Below are positions 1 through 8,145 of a stretch of DNA of 64,000 bases, one piece after another; position 1 is the first letter of the stretch; every line of letters begins with the position of its first letter. This stretch comes from Actinomadura alba. Its GTDB lineage: Bacteria > Actinomycetota > Actinomycetes > Streptosporangiales > Streptosporangiaceae. The stretch is taken from positions 1-64,000 of the forward strand of contig NZ_JABVEC010000022.1 in the NCBI RefSeq assembly GCF_014323705.1. The letters are read 5' to 3'. Both the position numbers and the translations under genes were made by a program. The notes under the pieces are model-generated. The model was not told where the DNA came from, did no database searches, and worked only from the letters and a program-made list of their open reading frames with translations.

Positions 1-354
1 GGCGAGGGCTACCCGGACGCCTGCGTCGCGGTGGTCGAGGACAACGGTCCCTACATCATCTTGACGAAGGGCCTGGCTCTCGTGCACGCCCGCCCGGAGG
101 ACGGCGGGCTGGACGTCGGCGTGGCCGTGACGCGGCTGGCCGCCCCGGTGGAGTTCGGCCACCCGGACAACGATCCGGTCGACCTCCTCCTCGCGTTCTG
201 CACCCCCGGGCAGGACGCGCACGTCGGCACGCTCGGCACGCTCGCCCGCGCGCTGTCGTCAGGCCTGGCCGACCGGCTGCGCACGGCCCCCGACGGCGAC
301 GCCCTGTCCGTGACTCTGCACGACGCCCTGAAGGAGGCACTGCCCGATGACTGA
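1..354 (+). CDS. PTS EIIA type-2 domain protein (5' end outside window)
   Basis: The reading frame is open from base 1, so the gene starts upstream and only the last ~117 codons are here. The visible part matches the C-terminal half of a mannitol/fructose/ascorbate-type EIIA domain. The VHARPEDGG segment carries the histidine that is phosphorylated by HPr in this family, and EFGHPDNDPV follows at the usual distance. EIIA relays phosphate from HPr to a sugar-specific EIIB in the cytoplasm. The stop codon overlaps the start of the SIS-domain gene by 8 bp, so the two are translationally coupled and probably belong to a carbohydrate uptake and processing operon. The sugar cannot be deduced. An ascorbate/SgaA-like EIIA is the closest resemblance from memory. 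Confidence 0.8.
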   Translation, partial: GEGYPDACVAVVEDNGPYIILTKGLALVHARPEDGGLDVGVAVTRLAAPVEFGHPDNDPVDLLLAFCTPGQDAHVGTLGTLARALSSGLADRLRTAPDGDALSVTLHDALKEALPDD

Positions 355-1078
355 CCTCGGCGACCGGGTGCGATCCCTGCTCGACGACCTCGACGCGCGG
401 TCGGCCCCGGCGATCCGAGCGGCGGCGGAACTGCTCCTCGACGCGATCGAGGCCGACGGAATCGTCCACGCCGCCGGTGCCGGCCACTCCCTCACGCTGG
501 TCTGCGAGACCTTCTACCGCGCCGGCGGGGTGGCACCCGTCCGGCCGCTCTGGGACCCCTCCGTACTGCCCCTGGCCGACGCCCTCGGCAGCACCGAGGC
601 GGAGCGGCGGCCGGGGCTGGGCCGTTCGGTCGTCCAGAACGCCGCACCCACGCCCCCGGACGTCGCGGTGGTGTTCTCCACCAGCGGGCGCAACCCGTAC
701 CCGGTCGAGATCGCCCAAGAGTGCGCCGCACGTGGCATGGCGGTGATCGCGGTGACCTCTCCGGACGCCTCAGTGCGCGCGGACGCGCGCGCCGAGACCA
801 GGCTGGCCGACCATGCCACGGTCGTCATCGACACCGCGGTCCCGCCGGGCGATGTCGTGTACCCGCTCGGATCGCCGCACACCGCCGCGGTGTCCACGAT
901 CCTGGCCTCGTACGCCTGGTCGCGGCTGCTCGCCGAACTCGACGACCTCGCCACCGCGCGCGGCGTCGACCTGCCGCGCTGGGTGAGCGCCAACATCCCC
1001 GGTGGGGACGCGGTCAACGAGCGGCTGCTGGCCCGCTACCGCGATCGCATCCCCGAGCTCTCGCCCCGGCCCATGTAG
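347..1078 (+). CDS. SIS-domain sugar isomerase family protein
   Basis: A 243-residue cytoplasmic protein with a single sugar isomerase (SIS) fold. AAGAGHS near residue 43 and VVFSTSGRNPYPVEIA near residue 107 are the phosphosugar-binding loops typical of SIS domains. The general form is that of the sugar isomerase domain-containing proteins related to N-acetylmuramate-6-phosphate etherase and GmhA, without a further catalytic domain. It overlaps the preceding PTS EIIA gene by 8 bp, which suggests that it acts on a phosphosugar delivered by that transporter. Substrate and reaction (isomerase, etherase or only binding) are not determined by the sequence. Confidence 0.8.
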   Translation: MTDLGDRVRSLLDDLDARSAPAIRAAAELLLDAIEADGIVHAAGAGHSLTLVCETFYRAGGVAPVRPLWDPSVLPLADALGSTEAERRPGLGRSVVQNAAPTPPDVAVVFSTSGRNPYPVEIAQECAARGMAVIAVTSPDASVRADARAETRLADHATVVIDTAVPPGDVVYPLGSPHTAAVSTILASYAWSRLLAELDDLATARGVDLPRWVSANIPGGDAVNERLLARYRDRIPELSPRPM

Positions 1079-1108
1079 AACGCCGAGGACAACCGTCCCG
1101 CTGCCGGG

Positions 1109-1630
1109 TCAGGTGACCACCAGCGTCGCGGACACCGGGCGGGGATCCTTCGGTGCGCAGGTCGCCGTATGGCTGCCGAAGCGTGAGATGTTCGCCCTGA
1201 TCGTGACGTCGCCGCTCCTCAACCGGTGGACACCGCGTGCCCTCGGGGTCCAGACGCCCGTGAGGTCGGCGGTGATCGGCTGATGTGGGGGCACGGAACC
1301 GCCGGATCCCGTCAGCCGGAACGAGGAGGTCCGCGGACCCGTGACGTCGATCCCGGCGGTGGCGTTCCAGGAGTCGATGGGCACCGGTGACCGCAGGGTC
1401 AGGCTCGAGATGCGCAGTCGAAACCGGGTCGCGGTGTCGGTGGTCGGGCGGCTCGGCGACGCGGTCAGCGTGCCGTTGATGGTGACGGATTTCGCTCCCA
1501 GCACGGGAACGCGGCAGATGTAGCCCGCCGAGAAGGCAGCGGGCTGGGCGTGCGCCTGGACGGCACCGACGCCGCCCAAAGTGACCAGCGTCGCGGCCGC
1601 CAGGCCATGCGGGCCGAGGGACTCCATCAT
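1109..1630 (-). CDS. Secreted protein, resembles DUF6801-type proteins
   Basis: A 173-residue exported protein. The start at 1630 is chosen because GGAGG lies 8 bases upstream; the frame stays open further upstream but without a ribosome-binding site. The N-terminus holds a short hydrophobic segment (GLAAATLVTLGGVGAVQA) consistent with a Sec signal peptide. The mature part begins with a cysteine in GYICRVPVLG and contains beta-rich, Thr/Ser-rich sequence with a second cysteine near the C-terminus (TATCAPKD), suggesting one disulfide and an immunoglobulin-like beta sandwich. The CxxP-like opening followed by a VTINGTLTASP strand is reminiscent of DUF6801 in actinobacterial secreted proteins. 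This family call is from memory and unverified. Function unknown. Confidence 0.6.
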   Translation of the reverse strand: MMESLGPHGLAAATLVTLGGVGAVQAHAQPAAFSAGYICRVPVLGAKSVTINGTLTASPSRPTTDTATRFRLRISSLTLRSPVPIDSWNATAGIDVTGPRTSSFRLTGSGGSVPPHQPITADLTGVWTPRARGVHRLRSGDVTIRANISRFGSHTATCAPKDPRPVSATLVVT

Positions 1631-1845
1631 CTGCTGTTTCCTCCCCGTTCGGGCGGTGGCAGAGCACATCCTGTTCAGGAGCCCCCGTCGCCGCAGCCGC
1701 ACTCACCCGACCGGCGACATGGCGGTGAGCTCCTCTCAGTGATGACGCCATCACGCGCGAGGGGTTGGACGGGGCCTTTGAACGACAGCGACAACGATCT
1801 CTACCTCGCGTTGAGGATCATTTCGCGATTCCGTTGATGTTGCTC

Positions 1846-1874
1846 TTGACCGCGAACCGACTCGACCCTAGCCT
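1846..1874 (+). promoter_or_regulatory. Putative sigma70-type promoter of the SGNH hydrolase gene
   Basis: TTGACC at 1846-1851, a 17-base spacer and TAGCCT at 1869-1874 match the actinobacterial housekeeping -35/-10 pattern. They lie about 80 bp upstream of the start at 1953, in a patch of lower GC. Confidence 0.5.
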
Positions 1875-1952
1875 CCATTCTCAGGACATAGGACGTGGGA
1901 CGTCCAAGTCTGGCCATCCACTGTCGGGAGTACGGCTCTACTTGGGAGACCC

Positions 1953-3218
1953 ATGACCAGAGGCGGTCACACCCTCGAACGACGTCGGCGGTGGGTCGGC
2001 GCAGCGCTCGCCTTGCTGACCGTCAGCGGACTGCTCAATACCGGTCAGGCCCGAGCCGAGCCGGCGCCCGCCTCCGCGGCGGCGCCCCCCGCGAGGTGGG
2101 TCGCGTCGTGGACCACCGCGATGGCGGTTCCGGTCAGCGGACAGCCGCTGGAGGGCTTCACCGATACGACGCTGCGCCAACGGATCCACCTCTCCATCGG
2201 GGGTACCGAGGTGCGGCTCCGGCTGACGAACGTCTATGGCCGGACGCCGCTGGTCGTCCGGTCGGCGAGCCTGGCCCGACCGGGTGCCGAGCCCGGGGAC
2301 GTCGACGTCGCGAGTCTGGTGCCGGTCACCTTCGCGGGCTCGACGACCGTCACCCTGCCGGCCGGTGCCGAGTTCGTTTCGGATCCGATCAGGATTTCGG
2401 TTCCGGACGACGGTGACCTGCTGGCCAGCCTCTACCTGCCCGGACCCACCGGGCCGGCCACGTTCCACCGGACCGCGCACAGTACCGGTTTCGTGGCGAC
2501 CGGCGACCGGACCTCCGACCCGACGGTCGGCTCCTACCCGAATCGCACCACGTCGTTCTGGTTCCTCGACGGCCTCGATGTGCGGACCAGAGCCGACGGT
2601 GCGGTGGCGTTTCTCGGCGACTCGATCACCGACGGCGACAGGTCGACCCTCGACGCCGATCACCGCTGGACGGACTATCTCGCCGACCGGATGCTGGCCG
2701 GTCCGGCGCCACACCGGTTCGGTGTCGCCAATGCCGGCATCGCCGGGAATCGGCTGCTGCTCGATCACAGCAGTTTCGGGGGCGTGAACGCGCTCGCCCG
2801 ACTGGAGCGCGATGTCCTCACCCAGACCGGCGTACACGCCGTGTTCGTGTTCGAGGGCGTTAACGACATCCAGAGCTCACCGTCACAGTACGACCCGGCT
2901 CAGATCGTCGGGGCGTACCGGCAGATCATCCAGCGGGCGCACGACCGTGGTCTCCGGGTGATCGGTGCCACCATCGGTCCCTTCCAAGGTTGGCCGACCT
3001 GGACGCCTGAACGCGAGGCGGTACGCGTCACGGTCAACGAGTGGATCCGGACGTCCGGCGAGTTCGACGGCCTCGTCGACTTCGACGCCGTACTGCGCGA
3101 CCCGGCACAGCCGCAGCGGATGCGGGCGGCCTACGACTCCGGTGACCACCTGCACCCCAAGGACGCGGGCTATGCGGCCATGGCCGCCGCTGTGGACCTC
3201 AGGTTGCTCCGGCCGTAA
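1953..3218 (+). CDS. Secreted SGNH/GDSL-family hydrolase
   Basis: A 421-residue exported esterase/lipase-like enzyme. An Arg-rich n-region and a hydrophobic core at about residues 14-33 form a signal peptide that ends near ARAEP. A beta-rich domain (WVASWTTAM onward) precedes the SGNH catalytic domain. Block I is FLGDSITDG with the nucleophile Ser near residue 224, block II is NAGIAGNR, block III is EGVNDI, and block V is DHLHPKDAGY carrying the catalytic Asp/His. These are the expected catalytic residues of a functional SGNH hydrolase. GGGAG sits four bases before the ATG. The WVASWTT...TLRQ opening is typical of actinobacterial SGNH proteins whose substrates are often acylated polysaccharides or lipids; the substrate here is not defined. 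Confidence 0.9.
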   Translation: MTRGGHTLERRRRWVGAALALLTVSGLLNTGQARAEPAPASAAAPPARWVASWTTAMAVPVSGQPLEGFTDTTLRQRIHLSIGGTEVRLRLTNVYGRTPLVVRSASLARPGAEPGDVDVASLVPVTFAGSTTVTLPAGAEFVSDPIRISVPDDGDLLASLYLPGPTGPATFHRTAHSTGFVATGDRTSDPTVGSYPNRTTSFWFLDGLDVRTRADGAVAFLGDSITDGDRSTLDADHRWTDYLADRMLAGPAPHRFGVANAGIAGNRLLLDHSSFGGVNALARLERDVLTQTGVHAVFVFEGVNDIQSSPSQYDPAQIVGAYRQIIQRAHDRGLRVIGATIGPFQGWPTWTPEREAVRVTVNEWIRTSGEFDGLVDFDAVLRDPAQPQRMRAAYDSGDHLHPKDAGYAAMAAAVDLRLLRP

Positions 3219-3312
3219 CGTTCGCTCGCGGCGTATGTGCGCGGTGGGGCGCAACTCGTCGAGTTGACCGGGCCCTCCAGACGAGTCTGTCCAATCGCCT
3301 GGGTTCACGGTT

Positions 3313-4005
3313 TCACCGTCGCGAGGTCGGTGCCAGTGGTTCGGAATCGTCTCGGGCCTCGTATTCGTCGTGCAGCCGCCACCACTCGTACGGCCGGGTC
3401 TGCGCCCGGCCCGCGGGCGAGTCCTCCCACGTCTCCTGCCGGCCGTACGGTGTCAGGTCGAGGAAGGTCCAGATGCTGCCGAGCCGTTCGACACCACGGC
3501 CCGAGGTGAAGTAGGTGCGGTGGACGTCGTCGCCGTCACGCACGAAGACGTTGAGCGCGAACCCGCCCCCGGCGCCCATGTCGTCGTTGAAGTCGTTGCC
3601 CAGCGACGAGTACCACGGGATCGGCCAGCCCATGCGCTGCTTGAACGGGGTGATCTCGGCGAGCGGACCGCGGGAGACCAGTGCCATGGAGGTGTCGCGG
3701 GCGCGCAGGTGGGCCAGGTGCCCGACGTTGTCGGTGAACATCGAACACCCCTCACAGAAGTGATCGGCACCGAGCCACATGAAGGTGTAGACGATGAGCT
3801 GGCGTCGCCCGTCGAACAGGTCGAGCAGGCTCGCCGGCCCGTCCGGGCCCTGGAACACGTACTCCTTGTCGATCCGGACCATCGGCAGCCGGCGGCGTTC
3901 GGCGGCGAGCGCATCCAGCGCACGGGTGAGTTCTTTCTCCTTCACCAGCAATGAGTCCCGCGCGGCCTGCCACTCCTGCGCCGAGACGACCTGGGGTCGG
4001 TTCAT
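3313..4005 (-). CDS. DUF899 family (thioredoxin-like) protein
   Basis: A 230-residue cytoplasmic protein of the DUF899 family. It has the family hallmarks QEWQAARDSLL at the N-terminus, LLDLFDGRRQLIVY and FMWLGADHFCEGCSMF in the thioredoxin-like core (with a CxxC motif), and WPIPWYSS further on. A strong AGGAGGAG lies six bases before the ATG. It is divergently transcribed from the HxlR regulator gene with a 94-bp shared intergenic region containing two palindromes, so it is the probable target of that regulator. DUF899 proteins resemble thiol-dependent oxidoreductases, but no reaction is established to my knowledge. Confidence 0.85.
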   Translation of the reverse strand: MNRPQVVSAQEWQAARDSLLVKEKELTRALDALAAERRRLPMVRIDKEYVFQGPDGPASLLDLFDGRRQLIVYTFMWLGADHFCEGCSMFTDNVGHLAHLRARDTSMALVSRGPLAEITPFKQRMGWPIPWYSSLGNDFNDDMGAGGGFALNVFVRDGDDVHRTYFTSGRGVERLGSIWTFLDLTPYGRQETWEDSPAGRAQTRPYEWWRLHDEYEARDDSEPLAPTSRR

Positions 4006-4023
4006 GACACGCTCCTCCTGAAG

Positions 4024-4038
4024 CTTCCCTTAAGAAAG
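4024..4038. promoter_or_regulatory. Imperfect palindrome, putative HxlR operator half A
   Basis: CTTCCCTTAAGAAAG is an imperfect inverted repeat that shares its left arm with the perfect palindrome at 4064-4078. Both lie between the divergent DUF899 and HxlR genes. Confidence 0.5.
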
Positions 4039-4063
4039 GATGTCCCGGCACCATAGCAAGTAA

Positions 4064-4078
4064 CTTCCCTAAGGGAAG
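4064..4078. promoter_or_regulatory. Perfect palindrome, putative HxlR operator
   Basis: CTTCCC-TAA-GGGAAG is a perfect 6+6 inverted repeat just 22 bp upstream of the HxlR-type gene and 59 bp from the DUF899 start. Position and symmetry fit an autoregulatory operator for a dimeric winged-helix protein. Confidence 0.55.
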
Positions 4079-4099
4079 GCTGTTGCCTAAGATGACCGC

Positions 4100-4570
4100 A
4101 TGCAGCGAACCCGGTTCGGCGAGATGGCCTGCTCGATCGCCCGCACTTTGGACGTCATCGGAGAGCCGTGGTCACCGCTGATCCTGCGCGACGTCTACGT
4201 CGGCATCACCCGCTTCGAGCGACTCCAGGAGGACCTCGGCATCTCCAGCAAGGTGCTCACCGAGCGGCTGAAGTGGCTGGTCGACAACGACGTACTGCAG
4301 CGGGAGGAGTATTCGAGCCGGCCGCCGCGGCACGAGTACAGGCTGACCGCCAAGGGCCTGGAGCTGTGCGACCTGCTGCTGGTGATGGTGCGCTGGGGAG
4401 ACCGGTGGACGGCGGGCGGGGCCGGCCCGCCAGTGCTCTACCGGCACCATGCCTGCGGCCAGATCGGGCACGTGGAGCTGCACTGCTCGGTATGTGATCG
4501 GCCCATGCGCGCCACGGACATCGACGTGCTGCCCGGCCCCGGGGCCGACACCGGGGCGACCTCGGTCTGA
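4100..4570 (+). CDS. HxlR-family winged-helix transcriptional regulator
   Basis: A 156-residue regulator. The opening CSIARTLDVIGEPWSPLILRDV, followed by RFERLQEDLGISSKVLTERLKWL and a wing at REEYSSRPPRHEYRLTAKG, is the HxlR winged helix. The C-terminal tail carries four cysteines/histidines (HHACG, LHCSVCDRPM) that could bind zinc or sense redox state, as in several MarR/HxlR proteins annotated in actinobacteria. It sits divergent to the DUF899 thioredoxin-like gene, and two similar palindromes lie between them, so it probably represses itself and that gene. The inducer is unknown; a thiol/electrophile signal is an inference from the cysteines and from the neighbour. Confidence 0.88.
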   Translation: MQRTRFGEMACSIARTLDVIGEPWSPLILRDVYVGITRFERLQEDLGISSKVLTERLKWLVDNDVLQREEYSSRPPRHEYRLTAKGLELCDLLLVMVRWGDRWTAGGAGPPVLYRHHACGQIGHVELHCSVCDRPMRATDIDVLPGPGADTGATSV

Positions 4571-4722
4571 GCCCCCCGCGTGCGCCGGCGGTCGGCCCGC
4601 GGCCGAGCAGCGAGGTGCTCGGTGCGGGTGCCGACCGCCGTCTCGGTTCGGGCCTGACCGATCAGCGCTCGCTGCCGGTCGCCTTGGAACCGAGCCCGCC
4701 ATCAAGTGGTGACGCGGTAGCC

Positions 4723-5052
4723 CTATCCGTCCTTGCCGGAACGGTCTCCGCCGTCGGTCTTGCTGCCGACGACCTTGAAGTCGCGGTCGAGTTGCACGTC
4801 GGTCTGGCGGCCGCCGGGGCGGGTGACCTCGACCTCGTAGTAGCTCTCCTCGTCGCCCACCTCGGTCCCGGTGACCTTGCCACCATGGGTGTAGGCCAGC
4901 GCCGCTGCGCCGGCCCTGGCGAGGGCTGGTCCGGTGATCGGCTTGTCGGCGCCGTCGTCGCCACCGCCGGATGCCATCGCGACCCCGGCGCCGCCGCCGG
5001 CGAAGGCGAGGGTGAGCGTTCCGATGGTGATCCACCGGGTCCTGCGGTTCAT
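4723..5052 (-). CDS. PepSY-domain exported protein
   Basis: A 109-residue protein with a signal sequence (MNRRTRWITIGTLTLAFAGG) and one PepSY domain (residues ~40-100), seen in ARAGAAALAYTHGGKVTGTE followed by YYEVEVTRPGGRQTDVQLD. PepSY proteins are extracytoplasmic inhibitory or sensing modules. The start at 5052 is fixed by GAGGAG six bases upstream; the frame opens 15 codons earlier without a binding site. It follows the histidine kinase gene on the same strand after 111 bp, an arrangement common in actinobacteria in which the PepSY protein is a target or modulator of the two-component system. The C-terminal 20 residues are charged and low-complexity. Confidence 0.8.
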   Translation of the reverse strand: MNRRTRWITIGTLTLAFAGGGAGVAMASGGGDDGADKPITGPALARAGAAALAYTHGGKVTGTEVGDEESYYEVEVTRPGGRQTDVQLDRDFKVVGSKTDGGDRSGKDG

Positions 5053-5163
5053 CGCGAACTCCTCTCGGTTGCCCGATGCAAAGGCCTGCTGATGCAAGGC
5101 CTGCTTGCTGCACAGGCTGCCGGGTGGTGGCTGAGCGGACGCTGAACGCTGCTGAAGATGGGT

Positions 5164-6534
5164 TCAGCCGGAGCCCGTACGGGGTAGGACGACCCTCGCC
5201 CGGGCGCCGCCGAGATCGCTGCCGGTCAGGGTGAACGTGCCGCCGTGTGCGGCGACCAGTTCGGCGACGATGGCCAGACCCAGACCGCTGCCCCCTTCGT
5301 CGCGGGTCCGAGCGTCATCGAGCCGTACGAACCGCTCGAGCACCCGCTGCCTCTCCTCCTCGGGAATGCCCGGCCCGTCGTCGTCCACGGTGAGCAGCAC
5401 GCGCCCGTCCGCCTCGGTGAGCGTGAAGGCGACGCGGTGACGCGCGTGCCGGGCGGCGTTGTCCGCGAGGTTGCGCAGTACCCGCCGGAGCCCCATCGCG
5501 TCGCCGTCCACCCGGGCGGCGGACACGCCGCTGCTGTCGATCCGCAACGTGTTCGCGGCGCGTAGCCGGCGGGCCTCCTCGAACACCAGATCGTCGAGAT
5601 CGACCGGCCGCCGGGCCACGCGCAGGGTGTGCTCGTCGGCCCTGGTCAGCAGGAGCAGATCGTCCACCAGCCGTTGCACCCGTAGCCCTTCGGCCAGCAC
5701 CGTCTGCGCCAGCTCTCCCGTGATGGCCCGGCCGGGATGGGCGAGGGCGACCTCGGCGTGCTGGCGGATGGACGCGACCGGCGAGCGCAACTCGTGGGAG
5801 GCATCGGAGACGAAACGTCGCTGACTCGCCTGCGCACGTTCGAGCCGGTCGAGCATCCGGTTCATCGTCGTCGCCAGCCGGCCGATCTCGTCGGTCCGGG
5901 CCGGCTCGGGGACCCTGCGGTGCAGGGCGGCGGCGGAGATCTCGTCGACCTCGCGCCGGATCGCCTCGACCGGCGCGAGCGCCCGGCCGACCATCGTCCA
6001 GGCGGTGAAGGCCACCACCAGCAGCAGCGGTGGCACGCCGATCAGCAGCAGCCGGGTGACGATCTGGGTCGAATCCGCCACGCCGGTCAACGCCCGGCCC
6101 ACGATCACCGTGAAGCGGCCGTCCTCGGTACCCGCCGCCACCGCGAGGAAGGCGTCGTCATCGACGGGTGTCTTCACGCGGGCCGACCGGCCCGGCCGCA
6201 GGCGCGTCACCGCCGCCGGCCCGGCGGCATCGGGGCTCGACACCACCACCCGGCCGCGGGCATCGAGGATCTGCACGAACTGCTCGTCATCGCGCTCGGC
6301 CCCTGCGGCGGCGGACTCCGGCTCGCCTCCGGAGTTCAGGAACGCCGCCACATCCCGCGCCCGCGAGCCGGCCGCCGAGTGAACCTCGTTGGTCAGCGTG
6401 CTCTCCAGCACGAAGACCAACCCGATGGCCCCGGCGACCAGCGCCAAGCCGACCACCGCCACCGCCGCCAGTGTCAGCCGCACCCGGACGGTGCCGGACC
6501 TGGCCGCCGACGTATCCGCCTTGTCATCCGCCAT
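5164..6534 (-). CDS. Sensor histidine kinase (HAMP-HisKA-HATPase)
   Basis: A 456-residue membrane kinase. TM1 is at about residues 20-42, an extracytoplasmic sensor loop of ~115 residues follows, TM2 is at about 160-185, then HAMP, HisKA with the H-box FVSDASHELRSPVASI (phospho-accepting His), N-box NLADNAARHA, and G-boxes DDGPGIPEEE and GGSGLGLAIV. All catalytic boxes are intact. The ATG at 6534 lies inside the end of the response-regulator gene (11-bp overlap), so the pair is translationally coupled. The long frame upstream of this ATG is a shadow of the regulator. Together with the regulator and the downstream PepSY gene it forms an envelope-sensing operon. The stimulus is unknown. Confidence 0.93.
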   Translation of the reverse strand: MADDKADTSAARSGTVRVRLTLAAVAVVGLALVAGAIGLVFVLESTLTNEVHSAAGSRARDVAAFLNSGGEPESAAAGAERDDEQFVQILDARGRVVVSSPDAAGPAAVTRLRPGRSARVKTPVDDDAFLAVAAGTEDGRFTVIVGRALTGVADSTQIVTRLLLIGVPPLLLVVAFTAWTMVGRALAPVEAIRREVDEISAAALHRRVPEPARTDEIGRLATTMNRMLDRLERAQASQRRFVSDASHELRSPVASIRQHAEVALAHPGRAITGELAQTVLAEGLRVQRLVDDLLLLTRADEHTLRVARRPVDLDDLVFEEARRLRAANTLRIDSSGVSAARVDGDAMGLRRVLRNLADNAARHARHRVAFTLTEADGRVLLTVDDDGPGIPEEERQRVLERFVRLDDARTRDEGGSGLGLAIVAELVAAHGGTFTLTGSDLGGARARVVLPRTGSG

Positions 6535-7201
6535 TGGCCGCCAGCCGATACCCCGCCCCCCGGACGGTCTCGATGGCCGCACGACCGAACGGGCGATCGA
6601 GCTTGTTGCGCAGATGCCGCACGTACACCTCCACGATGTTGGGATCGCCCTCGAAGTCGTAGTCCCACACGTGCGCCAGAATCTCCCGCTTGGCGACGAC
6701 CTCCCCCCGACGGCGCAACAGGAACTCCAGCAACGCCAGCTCCCGCGGCGTGAGCTCGATCTCGACCCCGCCCCGCCAGGCGCGCCGGGCCGCCGGATCG
6801 AGCCGCAGGTCGCCCGCCTCCAAAATCGCCGGCCTCGGCTTCGCACCCCGGCGTAGCAGTGCCCGCAGCCGGGCGACCAGCACAGCGTACGAGAACGGCT
6901 TGGTCAGATAGTCGTCCGCGCCATTGTCGAGACCCTCCACCTCGTCCCACTCGCCCTCCTTGGCGGTGAGCATGAGGATCGGAGTCCAGACGCGCTCCGC
7001 GCGGAGCGTGGCGCAGATCTCGTAGCCGTCGACGCCCGGCAGCATGATGTCGAGAACGATCACGTCGTACGGGAACTCACGGGCCATCCACAGCCCGTCC
7101 GTGCCGTCCAGAGCGACGTCGACGGCGAATCCCTCGGCCTCCAGCCCGCTGCGGAGCCCGGCTGCGAGCCGTCTCTCGTCCTCGACGACCAGTACTCGCA
7201 T
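6524..7201 (-). CDS. OmpR/PhoB-family response regulator
   Basis: A 225-residue regulator starting MRVLVVEDERRL. The receiver domain has the acidic pocket (VVEDE), the phospho-accepting aspartate in VIVLDIMLPG (about residue 51), the Thr in MLTAKE and the Lys in DDYLTKPF. The C-terminal OmpR-type winged helix (EIELTPRELALLEFLL ... HVWDYDFEGDPNIVEVYVRHLRNKL) binds DNA. It is the first gene of the operon and overlaps the kinase gene by 11 bp. An alternative start seven codons upstream (MREEKST) is possible but has no better ribosome-binding site. Confidence 0.93.
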   Translation of the reverse strand: MRVLVVEDERRLAAGLRSGLEAEGFAVDVALDGTDGLWMAREFPYDVIVLDIMLPGVDGYEICATLRAERVWTPILMLTAKEGEWDEVEGLDNGADDYLTKPFSYAVLVARLRALLRRGAKPRPAILEAGDLRLDPAARRAWRGGVEIELTPRELALLEFLLRRRGEVVAKREILAHVWDYDFEGDPNIVEVYVRHLRNKLDRPFGRAAIETVRGAGYRLAANGG

Positions 7202-7373
7202 GGTGCTCTTCTCTTCACGCATCCTGATCTTCACGTGTCGCAAGGCGCACGCCGAACCCATCATCGCGGGTGGCGACTGAAGACCGGCTGAACGCCATAG
7301 GCCGCTCGGGTCGTCGATGATCTCGGCCGGGCCGCTGTCAGCGATATAACGTCCGGTACGGGAGAATGCCGCC

Positions 7374-8072
7374 ATGGCACGGCTTCTCGACGACGGCACG
7401 CTCGAGGCCTCGTCGGTGGTGGCCAACTGCGCCATGAACCGCGAACGGTCGCTGACCGGTTCCAACGGATACGGTCGTGAGCTCGGACTGGACGTCCTGG
7501 CGGAGATCACCGACCGGCTGGGGCGTACGGGTGAGCCCGTGCGATGGCTCGACCTGTGCTGCGGCAGTGGGCGGGCCCTGTCCGAGGCGGCGGCCCGGCT
7601 GCGCGACCGGGGCCTCGCGGACCAGGTCGAGATCACCGGCGTCGACCTGGTGGACCACTTCGTCGTGCCGCAGCGTCCACCGGGACTGCGGTTGGTGGTC
7701 GCGTCGGTGACGAGCTGGACGCCGTCCGACCGCTTCGACCTGATCACTTGCGTGCACGGCCTGCACTATGTCGGCGACAAACTCGGCGCGCTGGCGCGCG
7801 CCGCGTCCCGGCTCACCGCGGGCGGACTCCTGGTGGCCAACCTCGACCTGCGGGGGATCCGGCCGGCCGGTGGCGCGCCCGCCGGCCGCCGGCTCACGAC
7901 CGCGCTGCGCGCGCAGGGCTTCGGTTACGATCCGGCTCGCCGCCGGATCTCGCTTCGCGGCGCGTGCACCGTACGTCTCCCGTATCGCTATCTCGGCGCC
8001 GATGACCGGGCGGGCCCGAACTACACGGGCCAGCCGGCGGTGGAATCGCACTATGAGTACACCGGTCGCTGA
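7374..8072 (+). CDS. Class I SAM-dependent methyltransferase
   Basis: A 232-residue cytoplasmic enzyme with a Rossmann-type SAM-binding motif I LDLCCGSGRALSEAAARL (residues ~59-76), motif II at VEITGVDLVDHF, and motif post-I/IV FDLITCVHGLHYVGD. It ends with RYLGADDRAGPNYTGQPA, a tail seen in small actinobacterial methyltransferases. It is divergent from the response regulator and convergent with the cyclase-like gene. No substrate-determining domain is visible, so small molecule versus protein or RNA substrate is open. Confidence 0.8.
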   Translation: MARLLDDGTLEASSVVANCAMNRERSLTGSNGYGRELGLDVLAEITDRLGRTGEPVRWLDLCCGSGRALSEAAARLRDRGLADQVEITGVDLVDHFVVPQRPPGLRLVVASVTSWTPSDRFDLITCVHGLHYVGDKLGALARAASRLTAGGLLVANLDLRGIRPAGGAPAGRRLTTALRAQGFGYDPARRRISLRGACTVRLPYRYLGADDRAGPNYTGQPAVESHYEYTGR

Positions 8073-8145
8073 ACCACTCGTCGGCGTTCTGGTGACGCAA
8101 AGTTCGTGGTCCAGCGCCGCAGCGGTCGCCGGTGGACGGGTGGCG

